A stretch of 35,649 nt of DNA, from positions 1 to 35,649 of the forward strand of contig DATLQW010000104.1 in the NCBI GenBank assembly GCA_035535035.1. Direction: 5' to 3'. Below, piece by piece: positions 1 to 7,439 of this stretch. The notes under the pieces were generated by a model. That model was not told where the DNA came from, did no database searches, and saw only the letters and a program-made list of their open reading frames with translations. Each line of letters begins with the position of its first letter. Position 1 is the stretch's first letter. Both the position numbers and the translations under genes were made by a program. Origin of the DNA: JASHVB01 sp035535035 (GTDB taxonomy: Bacteria > Pseudomonadota > Alphaproteobacteria > Acetobacterales > Acetobacteraceae).

Positions 1-353
1 CCCTCCTGATCAACCCCTGGCGCCTGACAGATATGGACTGAAATGCGGGTCACCCTGCCGCGGATGGGGCGCGCCGGGTTCCATTGCTTGCTCACTATCA
101 ATCCGGGATCGACTTATCCGGTGAATAAGATGGGCTAGTGCTTGAATATCGCGAATCCGTGAATTCCCACGCGTGGCGGCCTGCTGACAGCCGCGGGTGA
201 CAGGTAGCAGTTTGATCCTCCTGGCCGAAAGACCGCGAAGGCTTGGGATTAGAGTGCGCAAGGTTCATGTGGCGGGACCGACGACGCGATTGCGGATCCG
301 CAGGCCGCCAAATGGTGCGGATGCCACGCCGGCGCCGCGCTCAACCTCGGATG
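1..353. other. Intergenic stretch with no gene recognised
   Basis: No reading frame here has a convincing start, ribosome-binding site and recognisable protein. The minus-strand frame at 10-261 is basic, low in hydrophobic core and matches nothing I know. No tRNA, strong hairpin or promoter could be assigned. The region lies downstream of the crotonase gene (minus strand), so part of it is probably that gene's 3' flank. A gene outside the window could also end or begin here. Confidence 0.4.
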
Positions 354-1142
354 TTACCGCCCCTTGAACGCCGGCTTGCGGCGCTCGCGCCAAGCCTGGT
401 GGCTCTCCGCCTTGTCCTCGGTCATCTCCAGCATGGCGAAGCGATACAGATCCGCCAACGCCGCATCCGACTGCGGAATGTTCATGCCGTAATTGAGGGA
501 TTCCTTGGTCAGCCGCGCGGCCAGCGGCGGCAGCGTCGCGATGTGCTCCGCCACCGCCAGGGCCCGCGGCATCAGCTCCGCGTGCGGCACCAGCCATTGC
601 GCCAGGCCGGTGCGGAACGCCTCCTCCGCGGTCAGCGGGAAGCCGAACGCGGCGCGCATCGCCAGCCCCTTGCCGACCCAGCGCGCCAGCCGCACCGCGC
701 CGCCCTGTGCCGGGATGATCCCCAGGCCCGATTGCGGCAGCCGCCACTCCGCGCGCTCCGAGGCGACGATCAGGTCGCAGCAATAGGTCACGATGCAGCC
801 GATGCCGACGGCATAACCGTTCACCGCGGCGATCACCGGCTTGGCGAAATCCGCCAGCAGGTTGATCGGATGGGCGCGGCGGCGGTTCGGCAGGTCCTCG
901 ATGAACGCCCCCACCGAGTTCATCGTGTGCGTCCGAGGATTTTTCAGGTCGGCCCCGGCGCTGAACGCCCCGCCGGCATCGTCGCCGGTCAGGATCGCGC
1001 AGCGGATTTCCGGATCGGCCTCCAGTTCCGGCAGGCGCTCGCGCAAGCCGGTCTGGAATTCCTCGCACCACGCGTTGCGCGCCTCCGGGCGGCTGAGCGT
1101 CAGGATGGCGATGGGTCCACGTCGTTCCAACAGCAATGGCAT
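354..1142 (-). CDS. Crotonase-fold (enoyl-CoA hydratase/isomerase family) protein without the usual catalytic glutamates
   Basis: This is a 262-residue protein of the crotonase superfamily, which normally acts on CoA thioesters in beta-oxidation-like pathways. The CoA/oxyanion-hole signatures are clear: FSAGADLK at residues 60-67 and KPVIAAVNGYAVGIG at 101-115, followed by the LGIIPAQGG segment at about 140-148. The start is the ATG at 1142, preceded by a GGGAGGAA ribosome-binding site. An upstream in-frame extension to 1376 lacks such a site. Compared with rat mitochondrial hydratase, the two catalytic acids (in QPE and LAME) appear as Gln137 (LPQ) and Arg163 (LAMR). A simple hydratase mechanism is therefore doubtful, and another crotonase reaction is possible. 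The neighbours (three SDRs, PrpD-like, TetR) suggest an acyl-CoA or organic-acid catabolic cluster. Family assignment is strong; substrate is unknown. Confidence 0.88.
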   Translation of the reverse strand: MPLLLERRGPIAILTLSRPEARNAWCEEFQTGLRERLPELEADPEIRCAILTGDDAGGAFSAGADLKNPRTHTMNSVGAFIEDLPNRRRAHPINLLADFAKPVIAAVNGYAVGIGCIVTYCCDLIVASERAEWRLPQSGLGIIPAQGGAVRLARWVGKGLAMRAAFGFPLTAEEAFRTGLAQWLVPHAELMPRALAVAEHIATLPPLAARLTKESLNYGMNIPQSDAALADLYRFAMLEMTEDKAESHQAWRERRKPAFKGR

Positions 1143-1209
1143 CGTCGGTTTCCTCCCTGCGAATCGAGGCAGCTTGCCCGATGCGCGGCTTCCTGCAAGC
1201 CTGCCGCGC

Positions 1210-1635
1210 ATGACGCCCCCCGTCTTGCCCCGCATGCTCGCCTGCCTGCTGCTGGCCGGCTGCGCCCTTGTGGACCAAAAGACCTTCGCGCCGGCACCGG
1301 AGGCGAAGGCGGCCCCCGCCGTGGCGCGGCCCGCGCCGCCGGTGAAATTGGATCCGCGCGTGCCGCTGGTCACCATCGATTTCAGCGGGCCGCCGCCGCA
1401 ATACGAGGAGTTGCTGCGCTACGCCGTGCGCGCCGCCGAACTGCGCGACCGCGACGTGCAGTACGACGTCGTCGCCATGCTGCCGAAGGCCGCCGGTGCG
1501 GCACAGGGCCAGCGCGACGCGGCCGGGGTGATGCGCTCGATCATGCTGGCGGGCGTGCCGGCGGCGCGCATCCATCTCGCGTTGCGCGCCGACCCGGCGC
1601 TGGCCGGCCGCGAGGTCCGGGTTTACGTCCGCTGA
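1210..1635 (+). CDS. Small predicted lipoprotein
   Basis: A 141-residue protein. The N-terminus (MTPPVLPRMLACLLLAGCALV) has a short hydrophobic segment ending in LLAGC, a lipobox placing the lipidated cysteine near residue 18. It is followed by a Pro/Ala-rich linker (about 20-50) and a compact C-terminal region of about 90 residues (PRVPLVTIDF...VRVYVR). In that region alternating strands and helices and a Gly-Val-Pro-Ala-Ala-Arg segment suggest a periplasmic domain, possibly of the OmpA/secretin-associated alpha/beta type, but I do not recognise the family. The ATG at 1210 was chosen because only it places the signal peptide at the N-terminus; the frame is open upstream to 841. It is divergent from the crotonase gene (67 bp between starts) and 16 bp upstream of the GST gene, so it may be cotranscribed with the GST. 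Function unknown. Confidence 0.75.
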   Translation: MTPPVLPRMLACLLLAGCALVDQKTFAPAPEAKAAPAVARPAPPVKLDPRVPLVTIDFSGPPPQYEELLRYAVRAAELRDRDVQYDVVAMLPKAAGAAQGQRDAAGVMRSIMLAGVPAARIHLALRADPALAGREVRVYVR

Positions 1636-1651
1636 GCGGCCGGGTGAGGCG

Positions 1652-2296
1652 ATGAGCAGCCGGCCTGTCGTGTTTGGCGCGGCTTACAGCGTGTATGTGC
1701 GCGCGGTGCGCCTCGTGCTGCATGAGAAGGGCGTCGCTTACGACCAGGTGGACGTGGATGTGTTCGCACCCTCCGGGCCGCCGGCGGCGCATCTTGCACG
1801 CCATCCCTTCGGTCGCATCCCCGCGTTCGAGCATGACGGCTTCCGGCTGTACGAGAGCGGCGCCATCGAACGCTACATCGATGCCGCGTTCGACGGCCCG
1901 AAGCTGCAACCGACCGAGCCGCACGCGCAGGCGCGCATGAACCAGGCGCTGGGAGTTCTCGACGCCTACTGCTACCGCACGCTGGTCTGGGACATTTTTG
2001 TGGAGCGGGTGCGCGCGCCGGCGACCGGCCGGGCGCCGGACGAGGCGCGCATCGCCGCCGCACTGCCGCGCGCCGAAACCTGCCTGCGCGCGCTTGTGGA
2101 GATCGGCGGCGCGGGGCCATGGCTTGCCGGTCCGATGCTCACCCTCGCCGATCTGCACGCGGTGCCGATGTTGGTCTATTTCCGTCTGGCGCCGGAGGGC
2201 GCGGCGGTGATCGCACGGCATCCCCGCATCGCCGCCTGGTTGGACGCGATGATGGCGCGGCCAGGCATGGCGGCGACGCGCTCGCCGCTTGAATAG
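1652..2296 (+). CDS. Glutathione S-transferase family protein
   Basis: A 214-residue protein with the standard two-domain cytosolic GST layout. The N-terminal thioredoxin-fold domain (about 1-80) starts VVFGAAYSVYVRAVRLVLHEKGVAYD and contains the cis-proline/Glu-Ser glutathione-binding part (FGRIPAFEHDGFRLYESGAIERYID, about 50-74). The helical C-terminal domain contains the conserved N-capping box region (LAGPMLTLADLHAVPML). Such enzymes conjugate or transfer glutathione, or act as isomerases or dehalogenases; the class cannot be fixed here. The start ATG lies 16 bp after the lipoprotein stop and is preceded by GTGAGG. The position next to acyl-CoA-type catabolic genes is compatible with detoxification of a pathway intermediate, which is inference. 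Confidence 0.88.
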   Translation: MSSRPVVFGAAYSVYVRAVRLVLHEKGVAYDQVDVDVFAPSGPPAAHLARHPFGRIPAFEHDGFRLYESGAIERYIDAAFDGPKLQPTEPHAQARMNQALGVLDAYCYRTLVWDIFVERVRAPATGRAPDEARIAAALPRAETCLRALVEIGGAGPWLAGPMLTLADLHAVPMLVYFRLAPEGAAVIARHPRIAAWLDAMMARPGMAATRSPLE

Positions 2297-2388
2297 CGCT
2301 GGTTCATGGACCCGCCGGGCATGGGTTCACAAGCCGTCGCCGCCGGCCTAATACCAGCCGGTAGGTTGAGCTTCACGGGGGAAAAAGC

Positions 2389-3303
2389 GTGGCAGGCATG
2401 ATGGAAGGCAAGGTCGCCGTGGTGACCGGCGCGGGCGGCGGCATCGGTCGCGAGATCGCGATCATGATGGCGGCCGCCGGGGCGAAGGTGATCGTCGCGG
2501 ATATCGGCGCGTCGCTGTCGGGCGAGGGCGGCTCGGCCACGCCGGCGCAGCAGACCAAGCAGTTGATCGAGCAGAAGGGCGGGGTCGCGGAGATCTGCAC
2601 CGAGTCGGTCGCGGCGTGGGGCTCGGCGCAGAAGATCGTGCAGGCGGCGCTGGATCATTTCGGCCGCATCGACGCGGTGGTGAACAACGCCGGCATCCTG
2701 CGCGACGTGATCTTTCACAAGATGACCGAGGACGACTGGCTATCTGTCATTGCCGTTCACCTGAACGGATCGTTTTTCGTTTCTCGTGCCGCGGCCGAGC
2801 ACTATCGCAAGCAGGAGAGCGGGACGTTCGTGCATATCAGCTCGACGTCCGGGCTGATCGGCAATTTCGGCCAGGCCAACTATTCCGCGGCGAAGCTCGG
2901 CATCACCGCGCTGTCGAAGTCGATCGCGCTGGACATGCAGCGCTACAACGTGCGCTCGAACTGCATCGCGCCGTTCGCGTGGAGCCGCATGACCAGCTCG
3001 ATCCCGGCGACCACGCCGGAGCAGCAGGCGCGGTTGGCCAAGATCCAGCAGATGACACCGGACAAGAACGCGCCGATGGCGGTGTACCTGTCGTCCGACG
3101 CGGCGAAGGGCGTGACCGGCCAGGTGTTCGGCACGCGGATGAACGAGGTGATCCTGTTCAGCTCGCCGCGCCCGATCCGCATCGTGCACCGTGCCGAGGG
3201 CTGGACGCCCGAAACCATCGCGGACCATGCGATGCCGGCGCTGAAGGCGGCGTTCATGCCGCTGGATCGGTCCGGCGAAGTGTTCAATTGGGACGCGGCA
3301 TAG
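2389..3303 (+). CDS. Short-chain dehydrogenase/reductase, MFE-2-like 3-hydroxyacyl-CoA dehydrogenase type
   Basis: A 304-residue classical SDR. The nucleotide-binding TGAGGGIG is at residues 13-20, the NNAG motif at 99-102, and the catalytic Ser (HISSTSG, about 152), Tyr165 and Lys169 (YSAAK) are all present. The length and the C-terminal extension after the Rossmann domain (ending VFNWDAA) resemble the dehydrogenase unit of peroxisomal-type multifunctional enzymes, so oxidation of a 3-hydroxyacyl-CoA is a reasonable but unproven role. I chose the GTG at 2389 because GGGGGA lies 6 nt upstream. In-frame ATGs at 2398 and 2401 are alternatives with poorer spacing. It converges on the TetR gene, separated by a strong hairpin. 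Confidence 0.9.
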   Translation: MAGMMEGKVAVVTGAGGGIGREIAIMMAAAGAKVIVADIGASLSGEGGSATPAQQTKQLIEQKGGVAEICTESVAAWGSAQKIVQAALDHFGRIDAVVNNAGILRDVIFHKMTEDDWLSVIAVHLNGSFFVSRAAAEHYRKQESGTFVHISSTSGLIGNFGQANYSAAKLGITALSKSIALDMQRYNVRSNCIAPFAWSRMTSSIPATTPEQQARLAKIQQMTPDKNAPMAVYLSSDAAKGVTGQVFGTRMNEVILFSSPRPIRIVHRAEGWTPETIADHAMPALKAAFMPLDRSGEVFNWDAA

Positions 3304-3325
3304 CAAGGCCGGCCCGCCCCGTGCC

Positions 3326-3356
3326 CAACCCTGTCCCGCAACGCGGGACAGGGTTG
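3326..3356. terminator. Bidirectional hairpin terminator between convergent SDR and tetR genes
   Basis: A perfect 14-bp stem with a 3-nt loop: left arm 3326-3339, loop AAC 3340-3342, right arm 3343-3356. It lies in the 57-bp gap between the stops of the SDR gene (3303) and the TetR gene (3361). The T-rich tract after the stem is weak on both sides, so termination is inferred from position and stem strength. Confidence 0.7.
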
Positions 3357-3360
3357 TTGG

Positions 3361-3972
3361 TCAGGCGCCGGCCTGGGCCACGGCGTCGCGAAGGGCGCCG
3401 ACCATCCGCAACGCCAGTTCGGCCATGCGATTGCACATCTCTTCCAGTTTCAGCCGGCCTCCCGGACGATGCCATGTGTAGGCCCAACTGATCATGCCGC
3501 CGATCGCGAGCGCGGCCAGGTTGACGTCGGCGATCTGGAATTCGCCGGCGGCGACGCCTTCAGCCAGCAACTGCGACAGGACACGATCGAATTTCCTGCG
3601 CAGCGCGTTGATTTCGGCCAGCGCTTCCGGCGCCAGGTTCTTCTCTTCGCGAAAGAAGATCGCGATGTTGGCCTGCCGCGACAGCACGACGCGGGTGAAG
3701 TCGACAATGGCGCGATAGAGCCGTTCGGATGGCCGGCCCGGCTGTTGCGCGGCGTTCTCCACGGCGGCGAGCGACAACTCGATCGTCGGCGTGCAGAGCG
3801 CCGCCAGCAGATCGACCTTGCTGCGGAAATGCGTATAGATGAATGGCTTGGTGACCCCGAGCTCGGCTGCGATGTCATCGAGCGTCGTGCCGGTGAAGCC
3901 GCGCGCATAGAACAGCTTGACGGCTTCCTCGATGATCCGCTCGCGCTTGTAGGCCAGAATCTCTTCGCGCAT
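3361..3972 (-). CDS. TetR/AcrR-family transcriptional regulator
   Basis: A 203-residue regulator. The N-terminal DNA-binding domain (about 1-60) is typical: RERIIEEAVKLFYARGFTGT, DDIAAELGVTKPFIYTHF, RSKVDLLAAL. The C-terminal helical domain (about 65-203) resembles regulators of fatty-acid and acyl-CoA catabolism in which an acyl-CoA or similar ligand releases DNA. The start at 3972 gives the expected length; the frame is open much further upstream, but that extension is antisense to the SDR gene at 4390. The gene is divergent from that SDR (418-bp intergenic) and convergent with the SDR at 2389, so it probably controls the surrounding catabolic genes. That is inference. Confidence 0.9.
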   Translation of the reverse strand: MREEILAYKRERIIEEAVKLFYARGFTGTTLDDIAAELGVTKPFIYTHFRSKVDLLAALCTPTIELSLAAVENAAQQPGRPSERLYRAIVDFTRVVLSRQANIAIFFREEKNLAPEALAEINALRRKFDRVLSQLLAEGVAAGEFQIADVNLAALAIGGMISWAYTWHRPGGRLKLEEMCNRMAELALRMVGALRDAVAQAGA

Positions 3973-4389
3973 GCCAAAATGCCGATTCGCTGCAGGGCGC
4001 GCAGGATAGCCCTGGCGCCGCGGGAAGGAAAGCATACTGCTGGGTAAGCGCGGGATGACCGCTTGAACAATGCCCGGCGCGTTTGCGTGCCGGTTGGCTG
4101 GTCCACGGGCCGCGGCCGCGGCGGCCGTGCGTCCGCCGTGTTGAAGGCTGGCTGATCCACCGAGGCACGCATGTCCGTTCTGACGCGTTATGCCGGCCGA
4201 TCCGGGCAACTGCCCCGCGGGTAAGCGACACGCGCATTTCGGCGGTGGAGGTCTTCCCGCCGCATTTCCCTTCCTGTGCCCGAACCATGGCGATGTTGGT
4301 CGAGTCGACGCGAACGGCGCCGACGCAATATGCTCGGGGCAACCGGCGCCGCCAGCTCCAGCAGCGCCGCCGCAACACGGGAGGAAGCG
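3973..4389. other. Divergent intergenic region between tetR and SDR genes
   Basis: This 417-bp stretch separates the start of the TetR gene (minus) from the SDR start at 4390 (plus) and should hold both promoters and the regulator's operator. I found no convincing long palindrome. The clearest repeated element is GGCTGRTCCAC, occurring as direct copies at 4096-4106 and 4150-4160 (one mismatch, 54 bp apart), a weak operator candidate. No gene is supported. Confidence 0.35.
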
Positions 4390-5157
4390 ATGGCAGGATT
4401 GCTCGCAGGCAAGTCGGCACTGATCACCGGCGGCGGCGGCGGCATCGGTCGCGCCACGGCGCTGGCCTTTGCGCGCGAGGGTGCGCGTGTCGCCGTGGCC
4501 GACGCCTTCACCGAGAGCGCGCAGCAGACGGTGGCGCTGGTGAACGAGGCCGGCGGACAGGCCATGTCGCTGACCGCCGATGTCACCGACACGGGGCAGG
4601 TGCAGGCGATGATCCGTGCCGTGGTCGCCGCCTATGGCCGGGTGGATTGCGCGTTCAACAATGCCGGCATCGCCGGCTTCCAGGTGGATGCCGCGGGCAA
4701 GAAGACGCATGAATGGGCGGACGAATCGTTCGATCGCATGATCGCCGTCAATCTGAAAGGCGTCTGGCTGTGCATGAAGCATGAGATTCCGCAGATGCTG
4801 GCGCAGGGCGGCGGCGTGATCGTCAACACCGGCTCGATCGCCGGGCTGATCGGCCTGCCCACGTCGTCGGCCTATGTCGCCGCGAAGCACGGCGTGCTTG
4901 GGCTGACCAAGACCGCGGCGCTGGAATACGCGCGGGACAACATCCGGGTGAACGCCGTCTGCCCCGGCTATATCGAAACCAAGATGACCGAGGACACGAT
5001 GCGCCGGCGTGGCGCCGAGCTGATGGAGAAAGTGCCGTTCCATCGCATGGGCAAGCCGGAAGAGATTGCCGAAATGGTGGTCTGGCTGTGCAGCGACCGC
5101 GCGTCCTATGTCAGCGGCGCCTGCTACAACGTGGACGGCGGCTATATGGCGGTTTGA
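4390..5157 (+). CDS. Short-chain dehydrogenase/reductase (SDR), glucose/alcohol dehydrogenase-like
   Basis: A 255-residue classical SDR. TGGGGGIG is at 13-20, NNAG at 90-93, the catalytic triad is Ser149 (NTGSIAG), Tyr162 and Lys166 (YVAAK), and the family-typical C-terminal ending is VDGGYMAV. Such enzymes oxidise or reduce alcohols and ketones with NAD(P)(H). The start is the ATG at 4390, preceded by GGGAGGAAGCG. The gene is followed 47 bp downstream by the PrpD-like gene and is divergent from the TetR regulator, which probably controls both. The substrate cannot be deduced. Confidence 0.92.
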   Translation: MAGLLAGKSALITGGGGGIGRATALAFAREGARVAVADAFTESAQQTVALVNEAGGQAMSLTADVTDTGQVQAMIRAVVAAYGRVDCAFNNAGIAGFQVDAAGKKTHEWADESFDRMIAVNLKGVWLCMKHEIPQMLAQGGGVIVNTGSIAGLIGLPTSSAYVAAKHGVLGLTKTAALEYARDNIRVNAVCPGYIETKMTEDTMRRRGAELMEKVPFHRMGKPEEIAEMVVWLCSDRASYVSGACYNVDGGYMAV

Positions 5158-5204
5158 CAGCCTCTGGTGAACTGGCCGCCGGCAACGGCATAACGGGAGG
5201 AACC

Positions 5205-6551
5205 ATGGCAAACGAAACCATCCGCCTTGCCGAGTATGCGGCGGCGCTGCGTTACGAAGATCTGCCGCCGGACGTCGTGCAGCGCGCCAAGGATTGCATC
5301 GCCGACACGGTGGCGGTGATCGTGCTGGGCAATGGCCTGCCCTGGAGCCGCATCGTCATCGCCTACGCGCAGCGTGTTGGAGCGGGCGGACACAGCCGCA
5401 TCCTGGGCGCCGGCGGACCCACGTTGCACGCGCCGGCGGCGGCGCTGGCCAACGGCACGCTGGCGCACGCCTTCGAGTCCGACAACCTGACGAAACCGGG
5501 CGTCGGCGTGCATCCCGGCGGCACCTTGCTGCCGCCGGGCTTGGCGGTAGCCCAGGAGAACGGCAGCACCGGGCGCGCGATGATCACCGCCATCGTAGCC
5601 GGATTCGAGGTGATGTACCGCATCGGCCGCGCCACGAAACACAGCAACGAGCGGCGCGGCTTTCACGCGCCCGGCACCACCGGTCCGTTTGGTGCCGCAG
5701 TTGCGGCGGGCGTATTGCTCGGGCTGGATGCGCCGCGCATGACCAACGCGCTCGGCATCGCCGGTTCGCTGGCGGGCGGGCTGATGGAATTTGCCCGTTC
5801 CGGCACCGGAGCGATGGTGAAGCGCCTGCATCTCGGCCGCGCGGCCGAGAGCGGCGTGATGGCCGCCAGCCTGGCCGCCGACGGCTTCACCGGTCCGCGC
5901 AGCGTGCTGGAAGGCGAGGCCGGCTTCCTGAAAGTGTTCTGCACCGAATGGGATGTGGCCGACCTGACACGCGGCCTCGGCAGCGAGTTCGCGACGCTGA
6001 ACCTGTGTCTGAAGCGCTTCCCCGTGCACATGACCGCGCAGAATGCGGTGCAGGCCGTGCTGGAGCTGCAAGCCGAGCATGGCTTCGCCGGCACCGCGGT
6101 GGATCGGGTGAGGGTAGCGGGCACCGAGCGGATGGCGACCATCAACAACATCCGCGCGCCCGCCGACATCATGATGGCGCAGTATTCCATTCCGTTCTGT
6201 GTGGCGCTGGCGTTGTTCCGCGATCCGCGCGATCCGGCGTCGTTCGACGACTCGGCACTGTCCGATGCGGCGATCCGGGACATGTGTGGGCGCGTGGCGG
6301 TCGTCGTGGCGGACCCGCCGACCAAGGTTGCCGGCGCGAGCATCGTCACGGTGGTGTTGCGGGACGGGCGGTCGTTCACGTGCGAAGTCGCGGAGTTCAA
6401 CGGCACCCCGGCCCGCCCGCTGGACCGCGCCGAGCTGCGCGATAAGTTCATGACGCTGACACGCACGCGCTACGGAGCCGCGGCGGCGCGGATGTTCGAC
6501 CGCCTGCAGAACCTGGAGAACGAGACCGAGCTCGGGTGGGTCGGCGCCTGA
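5205..6551 (+). CDS. MmgE/PrpD family protein
   Basis: A 448-residue protein of the MmgE/PrpD family, whose characterised members include 2-methylcitrate dehydratase, cis-aconitate decarboxylase and iminodisuccinate epimerase. The N-terminal helical half opens with LAEYAAALRYEDLPPDVVQRAKDCIADT, and the family landmarks AHAFESDN and HPGGTLLPPGLAVAQENG (about 87-120) are followed by FEVMYRIGRA and HAPGTTGPFGAA. The start ATG at 5205 follows GGGAGGAACC. It is probably cotranscribed with the SDR at 4390. There are no prpB/prpC genes in view, so a methylcitrate-cycle role is not supported. Its most likely role is a dehydratase, isomerase or decarboxylase acting on a carboxylate in the local pathway. 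Confidence 0.9.
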   Translation: MANETIRLAEYAAALRYEDLPPDVVQRAKDCIADTVAVIVLGNGLPWSRIVIAYAQRVGAGGHSRILGAGGPTLHAPAAALANGTLAHAFESDNLTKPGVGVHPGGTLLPPGLAVAQENGSTGRAMITAIVAGFEVMYRIGRATKHSNERRGFHAPGTTGPFGAAVAAGVLLGLDAPRMTNALGIAGSLAGGLMEFARSGTGAMVKRLHLGRAAESGVMAASLAADGFTGPRSVLEGEAGFLKVFCTEWDVADLTRGLGSEFATLNLCLKRFPVHMTAQNAVQAVLELQAEHGFAGTAVDRVRVAGTERMATINNIRAPADIMMAQYSIPFCVALALFRDPRDPASFDDSALSDAAIRDMCGRVAVVVADPPTKVAGASIVTVVLRDGRSFTCEVAEFNGTPARPLDRAELRDKFMTLTRTRYGAAAARMFDRLQNLENETELGWVGA

Positions 6552-6600
6552 TGCGGTAGATGCTCCCCCCCTCTCGCAAGCCGAGGAGGAAACCTTGCGG

Positions 6601-7326
6601 TTACGCGTTGGTCAGCCCGCCGTCGATCGTGATTGTCTGGCCGGTGATGTAGGACGCGTCGCTTGAGCAGAGGAAGCGGATCACCGAGGCCACTTCGCTG
6701 GGTTGGCCGAAGCGCTGCAACGGAATCTCCCGCTGGTACGCTTCGCCCCGCTCGGCGATGATCGAGTCCGTCATGCGCGTCACGATCACCCCCGGCGCGA
6801 CGGCGTTCACCAGGATGTCGGGCGCGAACCGGCGCGACAGCGAGCGCGTCAGGCCGACGATGCCGCCCTTCGCCGCGCCATAGGCCGCGTGGCCCGGACT
6901 GCCGCGGCGGAACGCGATGGAACTGGCAAACACCAGCCGCGCCGGCCCGCGCATGTCGGCGTGGGGGCGGAAAGCCACCGCCATGTCGTAGGCGTTGGTG
7001 AGGTTGGCGGCGATCGCGCGATTCCACACGCCGTGGTCGTCGGGGTCGAGCGGATCCGGCTCGAAAACGCCGGCCAGGTGAACCAACGCATAGACCGGCC
7101 TGGCACGTTCCAGCAGGTCGGCGCAGACCGCTTGCGTGGCGAGGTCGGTCGCGACCGTGAACACCCGCACGCCGCCCAGCGCGGTCCTGGCGTCGTTCAG
7201 TCGTTGCTCATCGAGATCAACCAGTATGACGTGCGCGCCGTGGTCGAGAAAGGCGCGCGCGGTTGCGACGCCGATGCCGCCGGCGCCACCGGTGATGACG
7301 ATGTGTCTGTTGGTGAATTCCGCCAT
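6601..7326 (-). CDS. Short-chain dehydrogenase/reductase
   Basis: A 241-residue classical SDR. TGGAGGIG is at 12-19, an acidic residue after strand 2 (LVDLDEQR, about 36-43) favours NAD over NADP, and the catalytic residues are Ser136 (FASSIAF), Tyr149 and Lys153 (YGAAK). The structural NNAG motif is replaced by HLAG (83-86). The C-terminus ends in ITIDGGLTNA. I place the start at the ATG at 7326, which begins directly before the Rossmann strand. An in-frame ATG at 7344 lies inside a 27-bp perfect hairpin and is less likely, and no strong ribosome-binding site precedes either. The gene is convergent with the PrpD gene and codirectional with the threonine ammonia-lyase gene upstream. Confidence 0.88.
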   Translation of the reverse strand: MAEFTNRHIVITGGAGGIGVATARAFLDHGAHVILVDLDEQRLNDARTALGGVRVFTVATDLATQAVCADLLERARPVYALVHLAGVFEPDPLDPDDHGVWNRAIAANLTNAYDMAVAFRPHADMRGPARLVFASSIAFRRGSPGHAAYGAAKGGIVGLTRSLSRRFAPDILVNAVAPGVIVTRMTDSIIAERGEAYQREIPLQRFGQPSEVASVIRFLCSSDASYITGQTITIDGGLTNA

Positions 7327-7337
7327 GTCATCGCACC

Positions 7338-7395
7338 ATGTCATTGCGAGTTGACCACCGGCCGCCGCCGGCCGGTGGTCAACTCGCAATGACAT
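7338..7395. repeat. Perfect 27-bp inverted repeat (REP/MITE-like palindrome)
   Basis: The arms 7338-7364 and 7369-7395 are perfectly complementary around a 4-nt loop. The outer part of each arm carries TGTCATTGCGAG or its complement CTCGCAATGACA. The same motif bounds the palindromic element at 16512-16613, which identifies a dispersed repeat family. It sits between the threonine ammonia-lyase stop (7440) and the SDR start (7326) on the transcribed minus strand, so the RNA would form a very stable hairpin just ahead of the SDR start codon. Confidence 0.8.
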
Positions 7396-7439
7396 TCAGC
7401 CTGATGCCGTTGCGGCGAAGCTTCGTTCTTCCCCCTCTC

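Noticed and set aside
243..1655. A 470-codon frame on the plus strand, antisense to the crotonase gene and crossing into the lipoprotein
   Set aside because: Arg/Ala-rich composition, no domain, and opposite to a clear crotonase gene; a GC-driven open frame.
3973..5211. Extension of the TetR frame upstream through the neighbouring SDR gene
   Set aside because: The extension is antisense to the SDR at 4390; TetR length and start at 3972 are normal.
5205..6551. Methylcitrate-cycle role (prpD) for the MmgE/PrpD protein
   Set aside because: No prpB, prpC or acnD nearby; family name only is retained.
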